Below, one piece after another: positions 53,801 through 64,000 of a stretch of 64,000 nucleotides of DNA. Origin of the DNA: Apostichopus japonicus. Lineage: Eukaryota > Echinodermata > Holothuroidea > Aspidochirotida > Stichopodidae. The notes below the pieces were generated by a model. That model was given only the letters and a program-made list of their open reading frames with translations. It had not been told where the DNA came from and did no database searches. Location: assembly GCF_037975245.1 (NCBI RefSeq), contig NC_092571.1, forward strand, positions 11,925,917 through 11,989,916. The letters are read 5' to 3'. The number at the start of each line of letters is the position of its first letter. Within the stretch, counting starts at the first letter, position 1. Made by a program: the position numbers and the translations under genes.

Positions 53801-54499
53801 AGCTGCGAAACAAACAAAATACCGACACTCTAAAGATAATCCAAACCAATGAGGTCACGATAGGGTAGGGGAAGGGGTAGGGAGGGGAGGGAAAGGCAAG
53901 TCTCAAGATGACACAAATAACAAACCTTCAGAGAATGAGGAAATGAAACCGCATGGTCTATGGCACAAATTTTCCAAATAAATAAATTTCAGTAACTTTT
54001 GTGTCTCATCATAGGGACATGCTACAGAGCTTGCAGTTGGACCAATCACCATCTTTCAGCTATTTCATATTACAGGTTTTTGGTTTAAACCAGATTTATG
54101 TTCCCAATTGAGTAAAAAAGATAAAAAAAAATAAATAAAAAAAGAGAAGATACTAGACTTTATCATTTTATTCCATGACTATTATTTCAAAAAGTAAACT
54201 AAACTGAAATAAGTTTCCAACCAAATTAAGGTATGGAACATGCTCTAGTTGTATGTTCAACAGTTTGAAAAGTCAAATCTATTCTTAGATATGACAATAT
54301 AATATTTTCAATAAAGGTTAACAAACACAAACAAAATATTATAGGAAAAACCCAACATTGTAGGTTTAGAATATCATTTGTGACACAAATCTATGGCACA
54401 GAAATATGTTTTTCCCCCTCTATATTTATACGTTTTAAAACAAGATTTTGTAATGGCTTTGACATAAATAACTGGGTAGGAGAAAAAAAGAAAACCTCT

Positions 54500-54750
54500 C
54501 TACCAGCTTATTCTCTGCCAACTGCATGAGAGGTTGAAACCTGACAGGTGGAACATGTTAGACAATGGAAAAGAGCAAAAAAATTAATTACGCTTAGAAT
54601 GGGATTAAAACTGGTGACCTCAACCAAGAGGTCACTGGTCCAAATCCTGTCCTAGTTATAAAATACCTTTGCTTTTTACCATTGTCTAAAATTTACCCCG
54701 TCAGTTTTCCAAAATTTTACTTTGGCTGTTGAGGAATTTGTCAGTCACTC
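54500..54750. repeat. Inverted-repeat element with a PRDM2-like segment
   Basis: Arms around TTAGACAATGG (54559) and CCATTGTCTAA (54679) are inverted, with matching flanks. The centre has GGTGACCTC...GAGGTCAC and a B-box-like GGTCCAAATCC. Its left part, 54501-54560, resembles PRDM2 coding DNA at 57720-57776. Confidence 0.5.
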
Positions 54751-56057
54751 ACAAGCTAGAACTACCACTCACATTAATACCACAGTCTGTTACATTATTG
54801 TTCGGTCAAGTGTGTGTGTGTCAGTACATTTCAGAAAGTCAGTTACAAAGATGGCATATTGTCGGTCAATGTTTTATGGACCTGTCTCCAAACTGTTTGA
54901 CAAGTCAATATTTGATGGGTGACGAATGATATTCTTGAATTCCTGTCTACAGTGCACACTGCAATCGAGTACCTTCATCTCATTGCAAATCTCATTACTT
55001 GGAACTGCTCAACCATATTCAACTTGCCATTAGATTCACTAAGGCATTACTAGGGCAACATTGAAATCATCAATCTTCACACAAAATAATAGGTGAATTA
55101 GCAGGTAATTGAAAATTAACTGATTAATAAATGAGCCCCTAGCAACAGCCCCTGAAAATAACACTTTGACTATGTATGCAAGTAAGGCTAGCCCCAAGAT
55201 CATATGCTACAAAAGTCCCATAAAGACTAATTCTGCCAAGTTATCATGTGTGAACTGAGATGTTGCAAACATAAAGGGTTTGAAATACCGGTTACAGCAA
55301 CACATTTTAAAATTTACAATAATAATGTGTTCAAGTTTACTTATTTGAATGTTGGGAAGACATTAATGTTGTGAATAGAACTCCCCTAAGCACAAAAGTC
55401 TCTTATCTGTATGAAGTCCAATGTGAACTAAGGACCTTTTACAAAAAAGGTCCATCAAGTTTGCAAGGTCTTTAAATACCTTTCCTGCAACGCATTAACC
55501 TCAAATTAATAATATATAATATCTCGTTCATGTCTACTTATTAAGCATGTTGGGGAGAAATTAATGTTGTGAATGCAACCACCAAAACTAGTCTGTTACT
55601 GTTACAAAATACAAATGGGAACAAAGATAAATATATGAGACTTTGATGAATGTGCAACTGTCTAGAGGAGTAAGCCATGGGGTTTGCCGATCGATCCATT
55701 TATACAGCGTTCCATTTTTGTGTAACCAAAAACTTTGCCTTTCTATACTTTGCCTTTTTCTATAGGACCAAATTTCAATATTTCCTGACAAACACCAAAG
55801 AGCTCTTTTTGAGAACAAAACTTTCAAAGCTACTGAAGTCAGTTTAGCGTCCATCTTTCCAAAGAACGACGTATTCTATTCCCTCGTGTGTCTGCATCTC
55901 AACCTAACTGGGTTTCTGTTGCTGTCGACTCTAGTCCCATATTTCAACCGGTGAGCTGACGTACCGCAACTTTACATGAACGATGTAAAAAAAAAAAAAA
56001 AAAAAAAAAAAATTGAGAAAATAAATAAAACAAAAAGAGAAAGAATATATTGTAAGC
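54751..56057. other. 3' flank of PRDM2
   Basis: Probably 3' UTR in part. Apart from the poly-A run, nothing was seen. Confidence 0.45.
55987..56012 (+). repeat. Poly-A run
   Basis: 26 A residues, about 45 bp past the PRDM2 stop codon (poly-T in the PRDM2 transcript). Confidence 0.9.
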
Positions 56058-59000
56058 CTACAACGAGTTTTCGGCGAGCCTCCAATACGGGGCCACACGT
56101 TTACGTTGCTGCCTCGCTGTGGAGCTCTGCCCGGAGTCTGCTTGGGTCACCACATCGACCAGAGACAGAGGCTTGGGAAGACTTTCGTGATTGGTTGCAT
56201 AGTCTGCGTTACCGGATGACGACGACGTATCGGTCGGCGGTGAAGCCGTCATAGGTACGGCGTTGTAGCTGGTACACATTAAGAGATGTTTCTCTAAGCT
56301 ACCGAGGTATGTAAAATGTTTGTCACAGTTCGTACATTTGTGTTGCATGGTATTCAGACGCGGGCGCTTCCGGAGAGCGAGGGCCACGTTGGTCTTGTTG
56401 GCGTTGACGATCTTCTCCCGGTTCGGGCACATTTTCATGTGCCTCTCGAGTTTGTTGATGAAATAAAACTTCTTGCCGCAGCCTGCACAGGCGTGTATGT
56501 CGTCGAAGGCGCTGGTGGATTTGACCCGGGCGTATTTCTGCGGGTCATAGATGATCGATCCGGGCCGCGCCCGCTTCCGCCCCTTCCTCTTCAACATTGT
56601 GGCATTCTTAAGGTTCAGTATCACAGTTTTTGGAATCCTTCTATGTTCCTTACTGATTTTCTTTTGCACTAGACTACTCTCCCGTTCGTCGTTTCCGTTA
56701 GCGGAATTTGACGCATCTTCCTTGATGTTCGCACATTCCATGATGTGAACGTGGAATGCCGACGTGTCCTTGAATTCCAAAAGGCACTTGGTGCAGACGT
56801 TATTGACCTTTGACCCCAACTGCTTCTGGTTGCGCGGGTCGGAGAGCATGCTCAGGAAGCCAATCTTCCTCCGCTGCTCGAAAGGATGATTCCTTTGGGG
56901 GTTGAAGAGCATTCCCTTCTCCGGGGTCGCTTTCTTTGGCAGAATCACCAATTTGTCCTTGGCCTGAGCGGAATTTCGAAGCTTCAGCGGAGACAGTTTG
57001 CTGATCTCCTCCCTGAGGAAGGACACCCTCGGGGTCACCTGCAGAGGGCAGGCCCGCAGATTGAAGGCTTTGGTCGGATCCGTAAAGTTCTGAGGGCGGA
57101 CGTCGTTGCAGAGGTTTTCGTTGAAGGTGCACTCCACTCCCGTGTGCGACTCCCTCTGATGTTTCTCGAGATTAGAAAAGTAGGCAAACTCTTGCTTGCA
57201 GAGGGAGCAAACGTACATTTTCTTGACGCTGTGTTTGGACTCCTTATGGTCCCAAAGTTCGTCGCTCGACGTGAAGACGTGCATACAGAATTCACACTTG
57301 TACGGGAAATCCTCTGCGTGGGCTACCACGTGCTGACTCAGTTCCCGGATGCTCACAAAGTTTAAGTTGCAAATGTTACAGGTGAAATGCCATTGCACTG
57401 GGTTTATGAAAGGCGTGTTCTTTAGAGATTTCTTGGAAGACATCTTGGAGGTTATCTTCACCCTCGGACGAACCGCCTTGGTCCGTTTCCACTGGGTCGC
57501 TGACTGCATGGGCAAATTTTCCAGGGGGTCCTTGCTATCACTTAGGAGATTGTGAATGTACGGATTGGCATCGCAGCCCTCGTCCTGGGGCACCTCCGCA
57601 GGTGGTGGGTGAGTGAGATCCAGTGGTTGGAAGTACTGTACACTGGACTTGGAGAGCTTGGTACCTTTAACACGCAGGTCCATTGCATCCGTATCGACAT
57701 TGTATGCATGGTGACCGGCTGCCAGCTTATTCTCTTCCAACTGCAAGAGGTGTAACCTGATAGGTGGGACATCTTTCTGCTTGGGGACGAAGGGAGCTGG
57801 CTCGCTGGCTTTATTCCAGGGACAAGAAATGTCCGGAGTTCTCGGAAACTCTTGATATTCCATGGGGTCGAAAGGAAACAGCGACTTCCTCTTGGATCGG
57901 TTCCTCTGATGCGCGATGACTTTATTCTCTTTGACCTTTGTCTTGGGGACCTTATTCCAAAAGCCATAATCTGCAGGACAGAAGCCTTTCAGAGGTGAAG
58001 CTTTCTTCGAGGAAGGAGACTCTTTGAGCGGATGGGATGCGGAACTTTTCGCATTTGCAGACGAGGAGGAATGTTTCCTCTTTACGACAGAGGGGATGGG
58101 TCGTTGTTCACTGATGTCGCTGATCTCCACAGGTCGTTTTCCCTCACCTTTTTTATTCAATGCATCGTCTTCCAACATCACGATGTCCTGCCTCTTCTCC
58201 TTCATCCTGCTCTCGACTGCTCTCTTCCTCGCCGACAGGCCGTGCTGGACTCTCATATGCCGGGACCTGTTGGAGGGATTAGAGAAAGCAGACCCACACA
58301 GCCGACAGAGGTACCCCTTCGTCAAGCAGGTCCTTCCTCGTTTCTTTTTTTTCTGGAGAGCTCTGATGCCATCTTTGTCGCTCTGTTCCTTGTTCTGAAT
58401 CTTCTGTAAGCTTTGCACCAGCTTCTCCAGTTTCATGCTCCCTTTCCCTTTGTCTCCGACAGTCCGGAGGAGGCTGGTCGGACCGAGACTGTTGTCAAAC
58501 TTATCTTTACCCTTCTCCTTCTTGCCACCAACTTTCTTGGGCAACTTCTCCTTCTTTGCTGACGATGATTTGTGGTTGATCCCATGCTCGCTTTTGAGAT
58601 GAATGATGAGATCTTTTTTACTGAAAAACTTCAGACTGCAGACATCGCAGCCATGGCCGCTGCTGCTTTCCGAGTGCATGCGTAGATGCCTGTCCCTCCA
58701 GACCTTGTATGCAAAGGCTTGATGACAGAGATCACATAGGAATTTCTTGGGGAATATGCCGCCCGGCGATTTTTGCTGCTTCACCTGCAGAGCGTTCTTC
58801 TTCTGCGGCGTCGTGTTAGCCACTTTCTCTGTTCTAGAGTCGTCCAGAGTTGTACTCAATAACAATTCAACCTTTTTGTCGTCACAGACGTTTGTCCCCA
58901 CGTGCCCGAAGTGTTCGATAGGTGTATTAATTTCAGATTCTGTTTTTAACCCAAGAGTTGCATTCTCATCTTTCAATCGCACAGACACTGTCTCTCTTTC

Positions 59001-60067
59001 TGTGCCACATTCTGTAGCATCCGCTGCTACGACAGAACTGTCAGTCTGAGCTGTCTCTGGCATCTCGTTCAATCTCCCGTCGCAACTCTGCAGACCCTCC
59101 ACTTTGCTTCGGTCGCATCGAAAGCTCTCGCCGAAGACGGAAAGACTTTCTTCGGGCATCCTACTACCGCCGAGAGACTCCTCCGAGATGACTCGTTCTA
59201 AAACAGCCTTCTCCGCGTCGTCGTGAATGTCCTTCAGTTTCTCCAGGGCCGACTGAACCAAGGAGCAATCCACGCTCTTCCACGATCCATCTTTGGTGTC
59301 GTTGAGCGGATTTTCCTCCTGTCGTCTGTCTTTCTCTCTCTTTAGGGCGATACCCCTCGCCCAGGGTTTCTTGGCGATGCCCCTGATGAGAACGTTTATA
59401 TAATGGTGGTAGGTTCTCAGGTGTATCTTGAGCCCTACGGGGTATTTGCACAACTTGTCGCATTTCTGACATTTATATCGGTCTTCGCCGTTCGCTAGCT
59501 TCATGACAGATTCCGGTCCGATGAGATACAGGTCTGTGATCATCTCGGTATCGTCTCTTACCTTCTTCCCCTTGATTGCACCTTTCGGCGGTAACGAATG
59601 CTTCGTGCGGCCTTTCTTGTTTCCGGAATGTTTTTTCTTTCTCACTTTCTTGTAGTCGTTAGCTTTCAGGACCTCCTCCGTCTTCTGGGTTTGACTTGAA
59701 GTGACGGACTCCGTCTCATTTTTCTGGCTGCTCTTGTCTAAACTCTCCTCCAAGACGACATCTCCACCGGTAGAGGTGACATCGGGTTCTTGTATCTCCG
59801 CCACGCTGTCTGAAGGTTGACTGTCTGTCTCCGTCAGCAGAGGCTCGGCCGGTTTGGATATTCTGGTGGTGAAGTCTCTGTCGCCTGTGAGAGCATCCCC
59901 TTCGTGACATACGGGATACGCCGGCGATATGAGAGGGGGCTCTAACCCCTCTGGGAGGTTGTCGGGGTGCACCTCCAGTGGCGGGGGCACTCTCTTCGGA
60001 GCCTTGTAAGCAGCGTTCTCCGAGAAATCCATCTTCTCTAAAATCGGCATTGGGAGCAAATCAGATT
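56058..60067 (-). CDS. PRDM2: PRDM2 exon E: zinc-finger region and C-terminus
   Basis: Acceptor ttttctTACAG at 60068; about 1336 codons to TAG at 56058-56060. Counting from the first internal Met (60059), zinc fingers start near residues 196 (YKCQKC), 440 (FLCDLC), 470 (HGCDVC), 583 (YLCRLC), 891 (FTCNIC), 920 (YKCEFC), 948 (YVCSLC), 1087 (NVCTKC), 1190 (HACAGC) and 1238 (HKCTNC). The last three end in Cys rather than His (C2HC type). PLDLT near residue 813 fits the CtBP-binding PxDLS class, and MDLRVKG precedes it. Several K/R-rich stretches look like nuclear localisation signals. No polyadenylation signal could be assigned. Confidence 0.95.
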
Positions 60068-63001
60068 CTGTAAGAAAATCAAAGAGAGACCAAAACTAAG
60101 ATACGAGCTGTCAGCCTTCAAAATTGATTTACATCACTGCAAACTGTTCAAAATTTCTACAGAAGTGCAGAGATGGCATATAGCAGTTTTGTACACAGGA
60201 ACGAACAGCTGTTTTACAATTTCTCCTGTTTCTCCTGGGTAGATCGAAGGATGGAGAAGTCCAATCTCTCCATTGGTCCATGCTTGGCATCCTTTAGACA
60301 ATTTTATATGAACGTGAACAACCCTAACCCACACATTCGCATTTATATCATTTATATCATCAGCTTCCGTACCAATAGATAGCTGACAATCAAAACATCT
60401 CAATTACGCCCCACGCCTCGGTTACAAACAAACACCCCGAGACTTACTGGCTTGGGTATTTTACTTCACATCTCTCTTACCTGTCTCTCCACTCTATAGA
60501 TGCAATCGAATCAACCTAGCTTACACATTTTAGCACTGCGGCCCCTCACTGACCCACCTCGGAGTCAACATCCACTTCCTCTTACTTCCAAATCTACTAT
60601 ACTCGAAGCTTAAAGGTGCTTTAATCCCGGGGTGATTTGCAATGAATGGGATCTCGTTGGTTTGACAGTTTTGGGTAAGAGAGGAGTGAAGTAAATACGG
60701 TCCAAACTTTTGCCATCGGTAGAATCCAAGTACGACACAGACGACATTCAGAAAGAAACTCAACCGTACCTTCAGAAATGTTCTCATCACTGGGCTCTGT
60801 TGCTCCTTCATACCAGCACAACAGTTCTGTTCCAATGGCAATAGTCTGTAACCAAAATATAATGGAAAAACAAATGTGTTAATATATCAACAACAGAGCC
60901 CGAGGGTCTCCAACTTTGAGGCAGCATTGACCGCGAAGAGAGGCGCAGAGCGAGCATAAACGTATGAAGCTCACAAAAATAGGAAGCAAATAAGGAAATT
61001 TATCAAAATAAATATGACAACAATGCACCGGTATCACTGCTAAATTACCTCCTCAATAACAAATCCAAATGTGGTATGGAAACATCCTTTTGTTTCTTGT
61101 TTCACTTATGCACAAGTTACATCACAACCTTGTTTGAAAGAACAACAGTAAATCTCGATACCAAGTGAGAAACTGAGAAGAAAAATAACACACCCTCGGC
61201 TTGAGTTTGTAGCACTGGCAAAAAGTGAGGCTGGTAAATTTGTTCTCAATATCACCTAGGGTCAAATTGTGGGTTCATTATGACATTGCAGCCTTGCAAG
61301 ATGGGAAATCGGTGACCATTTCGGTCAGTGGTAATGGTGAGGTTTGTAACCGGACTGTGAATGACAACTCCAGACGATTCATGATCATCCAGCACACATG
61401 ATTTTAGTTGCCTCGCAACACCATTGGGTTACCTTTCATATTCAATTCAAGTTCTGATAAATATCAGAGGCCCAGGTGGTTGTGTAACCAGCAGACTGTC
61501 TCTGGGTTCAATTCAAGGCAGATGTTTCAAGATTTTTTCACTGATTTATTTTCAAACAGAAGTGCTTATAGAAACACTCAGAAGTTTCTGCATACAACAA
61601 CAGACTTTCCTACACACTTTGGGTGTTAGGACGAGGACCCAGTAATTAGACCACCGGCAGATGGGCCAGTGGCAGGGTCGGTGCTTATGGTTACCAGTTG
61701 GGTCTACACCCCGTAAAAGTTAGAGGGCAGTAGTTTGAAATCTGACAGGGTAGGCAGTTTTTAGCTTCTAGCCCAGCTCTAGTAACAGGGCTTTTGCCAT
61801 CTGCTTTATATGTGATCAAACCAACTTGAAATGAGACTAGACGACATTAACTTTGACTGGCACACTGTACGAGCCATAAAACCACTGTCCCTCCGAACTT
61901 GCATTTAATACGAGGCTGTTTAAAAGTGGCAAAACAATCGCCCTCCCGGCAGAATACCTTCTACTGGGTATCGCACTTACTTTGATTACTTTGTAGTAAA
62001 TTTTTTTCTTATGCTGGACCGGGTGTAAGTTGTGGAGATCCTTCCCTGGTGCAGTTTTCACAAATCGCATCCAATTCCCTTTCGATGCGTCGCTAGCGTC
62101 TACGCAAAATAATCTGCGACCTTTTGGACCAATAATCTGTAAGGAAATGTAATATAAACTCGAGGTAACTCGAACGCCCTGAAAACAGTTCTACAAAAAA
62201 AATCCTTGTTACTTTTGAGGGATATCGTCGTTTGCATGAAACTTTATACAAGACTGCTGTCGGAAGTATTCACAAAATATCAATGTTACAAAATTTGAAG
62301 AATTCATCTCTGCCATACAAAATGCTAAATATATATAGATGATAATAAAATCATTGTTTTGTAAGTTTTTACCTGCCAGGAGTAAGTGTCGTTTATAACT
62401 TCACTGCACCTTTTTCGTTCCCCCTTGAAAGGTCCATACAACCTGCCTCTGTTGACTTGTTTCCTACTAAATACACCTGCAGGACAAAGAAAGAAAGAAT
62501 TTAGTTACGGTCAGTTTGTGGACATCAGCAAGCATCAAGCAAACTTTTAGGATCTTTTCATCAGGAATGACCCTAATCCCTCAGTGTCCATGCTCAGAAT
62601 GCATAAACTTCTTATAACTAATGAAGTCCAAAGCACAGTAAGGAAATGTCAAAACAAACGTGGTTCAAAGGACAGCAAGATTATCACCTATAATAGGTCT
62701 ATACTTTGCAAATGGTATATTCGGAAGGAGGAGGTGATGGGGAATGACACTGGAGGAGGGTTCGAGGGGGAGCATTGCTAAATATTGATAGGTAGATGGG
62801 GAGGTGCAAATGGAAGAGTTGAGACAGGTAAGAGAGGAGTGCAGTAAATACACTAGTCTGGACTAAGGGGCTTGTTGTTATAAAGATAACCTCTATTGCC
62901 AAACGAAAAAAAAATTACGTCTGAAAAATCCAACGACACATATTTTGGCGACTCACTTTTGGGTCGCTCCCCCATGGTTTGCGGACCCGCCAGGTGCACA
63001 A
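56058..63001 (-). CDS. PRDM2: PRDM2/RIZ-like PR-domain zinc-finger protein, five exons seen
   Basis: This is a nuclear protein of the PRDM family; vertebrate PRDM2 (RIZ1) is a histone H3K9 methyltransferase and transcriptional regulator. The PR domain is spread over the exons at 62957-63001, 62373-62476, 61981-62136 and 60770-60845. Visible blocks include RLYGPFKGER, GNWMRFV, KIYYKVIK and GTELLCWYEG. The 4-kb last exon carries about ten zinc fingers. The fifth (WHFTCNICNLNFVSIREL), sixth and seventh fingers and the RPQNFTDPTKA segment match vertebrate PRDM2 almost residue for residue. Phases agree across all five exons, giving about 1460 codons, somewhat shorter than the vertebrate protein of about 1700. 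The N-terminus may continue beyond 63001. Confidence 0.92.
60770..60845 (-). CDS. PRDM2: PRDM2 exon D: end of PR domain
   Basis: Acceptor ttggttACAG and donor TGAAG|GTACGG; 76 nt, phase 0 in and 1 out. TIAIGTELLCWYEG matches the PR-domain closing motif (PIAPGEELLVWYNG type). Confidence 0.92.
61981..62136 (-). CDS. PRDM2: PRDM2 exon C: PR domain core
   Basis: Acceptor ttccttACAG and donor ATCAAA|GTAAGT; 156 nt, phase 0 to 0. It contains FCVDASDASKGNWMRFVKTA and KKKIYYKVIK, the PR/SET core that matches CIDATDPEKGNWLRYV in vertebrate PRDM2. Confidence 0.93.
62373..62476 (-). CDS. PRDM2: PRDM2 exon B: PR domain
   Basis: Acceptor gtcctgCAG and donor TGGCAG|GTAAAA; 104 nt, phase 1 in and 0 out. 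It encodes VFSRKQVNRGRLYGPFKGER and later NDTYSWQ, corresponding to the GVWA...FGPFVG...YMWE strand set of the PR domain. Confidence 0.9.
62957..63001 (-). CDS. PRDM2: PRDM2 exon A: start of PR domain or first coding exon
   Basis: Acceptor taattgTAG and donor CCAAAA|GTGAGT; 45 nt, phase 1 in and 1 out. As an internal exon it reads VHLAGPQTMGERPKS, which lines up with the pre-PR segment (V-x-L ...) of PRDM proteins. Alternatively, ATG at 62975 (MGERPK) is the start codon. I favour an internal exon with more coding sequence upstream, but cannot settle it. Confidence 0.6.
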
Positions 63002-64000
63002 CTACAATTAAAAGTATATTTATACCGTAAAATTACCCGCTAGATACGTTACAATACAGTAGTCTGGAGTCAAACGCTTTAATCTAAGCACGCTTCCCTA
63101 ACATCGAGCTTGCTTTAAAGTTGACGGTGAAATTAATCATGAAAAGTGCCACAGAATACATAAATGATGTTTCCTTTCTCTCATTACTTAAAATTTTGGC
63201 GAAGTCGCTCTTTCAGTATCTAATCGGTGCGGCCTTAGTAGACAATTTGTTTTTAAATTTAGGGCAATTACATACATGTATGTAATACCATGCACAGAAA
63301 TATGAAATTTTTATAATCCACTCCTGCCTGTAGTACTTGAAGCGTAAAACTTCGAGAAATGTTATTAAATATGTAAATCTACATCACATTCTAATAATTT
63401 CAAAGGTACGTCACAGTAGGCAATGCAGCATTCTTAATTCGTATCGATGATATTTGAAAGGAGAAATAATTAATATTTTCTTCTAAGAAATTTCGGACTG
63501 GTTCCACTTTGCTGACGCCAATTTTAATGCAGCATTCTTAATTTGTATCGATGATATTTCAAAGAAGAAATAATTAATTTTTTCGTTCTAAGAAATGTCG
63601 GACTGGTTCCACTTTGCCGGCGCCAATTATCATGGACGCCAATTTGAAGATTATGATCGTCACACATATGTACGGTTATGTACAGTAATTGAACCATCAA
63701 AACTACCTGCATTGTACATCATGAAACAAAGAGATCTAAACACAACTCTCCATATGGTGCTTTTCACTCGCACTTAATAATGCAAAATCAGCTGGTTTTA
63801 CATGTAACTGTACAGCACAGTCAACATCTGCTGTACATATACCACACAACAACACAGTATACTGCTACAGTATGTTCACTTATCAAATCTGCAATACTGT
63901 TTGTACACAGTACAATCACTCCACAGACTCTGGACACATTATAATAAACAACCAGCATTTCATATTAATTGATACATGCCAGACATCTTACCAGCCACTA
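63002..64000. other. Upstream of PRDM2 exon A
   Basis: It contains a 105-bp duplication and CAGTA-rich sequence near 63800-63900. Either an intron or the promoter; no upstream coding exon was identified. Confidence 0.45.
63422..63630. repeat. Tandem duplication, about 105 bp x 2
   Basis: AATGCAGCATTCTTAATT, GTATCGATGATATTT and CGGACTGGTTCCACTTTGC occur twice, the second copy starting near 63526. Confidence 0.8.

Larger units (their letters stand above)
46970..54499. other. Intergenic DNA between the nested element and the PRDM2 3' flank
   Basis: It holds the CAAGTC repeats, one SINE and two tandem arrays listed separately. The rest is unique AT-rich sequence. The short open frames here show no recognisable domain or splice context. 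Confidence 0.5.

Noticed and set aside
61460-61512. tRNA-like stretch with GGTTCAATTC in PRDM2 intron
   Set aside because: Only a B-box-like word; no A-box spacing or acceptor stem could be found.
1-64000. CRISPR arrays, operons or bacterial features
   Set aside because: The tandem arrays have no spacer structure, and the gene architecture is clearly animal.

Overview
The window is animal nuclear DNA: AT-rich, with long introns, many tandem and dispersed repeats, and no bacterial-style gene packing. The gene content (a GOLIM4 homologue and a PRDM2 homologue), the Ty3/gypsy element and the repeat style suggest a marine deuterostome. An echinoderm such as a sea cucumber or sea urchin is my best guess, but the species is an inference.

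Two protein-coding genes lie head to tail on the minus strand. The first spans 37475 down to 3798 and is a 21-exon model for a Golgi integral membrane protein 4 (GOLIM4) homologue. I assembled it from splice sites and reading phase. Every exon-exon phase agrees, and the model gives about 710 residues, close to the roughly 700 of vertebrate GOLIM4. It has a short cytoplasmic N-terminus, one membrane segment, a lumenal coiled coil, a Q/N-rich middle and an acidic tail. The second gene runs from 63001 (possibly further upstream) down to 56058 and encodes a PRDM2/RIZ-like protein. Its PR domain is split over four small exons, followed by one 4-kb exon with about ten zinc fingers and a CtBP-type motif.

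Between the genes, starting about 0.9 kb upstream of the GOLIM4 start codon, sits a young Ty3/gypsy LTR retrotransposon (38372-46788). It has two 1355-bp LTRs that differ at only three adjacent bases as far as I could read, and a 4-bp target duplication. It carries gag, protease and RT-RNase H-integrase, and no env. It is inserted inside a roughly 400-bp hAT-like non-autonomous element (38144-46961) that has its own terminal inverted repeats and an 8-bp target duplication with one mismatch.

The GOLIM4 introns are repeat hosts. They hold an 86-bp, 14-copy array that repeatedly duplicates the 3' end of exon 19 with its 5' splice site, an 81-bp array open on both strands, a 63-bp array with an inverted partner across exon 12, a hAT-like MITE 12 bp from the exon 4 donor, and two tRNA-derived SINE families. 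There is also a LINE 3' remnant, a 1.1-kb element with hairpin ends, and a dispersed family (called R1 here) that twice sits about 40 bp from a splice donor. The most unusual object is the 86-bp splice-donor array at 5683-6880.

The remaining intergenic DNA (1-3797, 46970-56057, 63002-64000) shows repeats but no gene I can support. All splice calls are by eye; transcripts would decide them.
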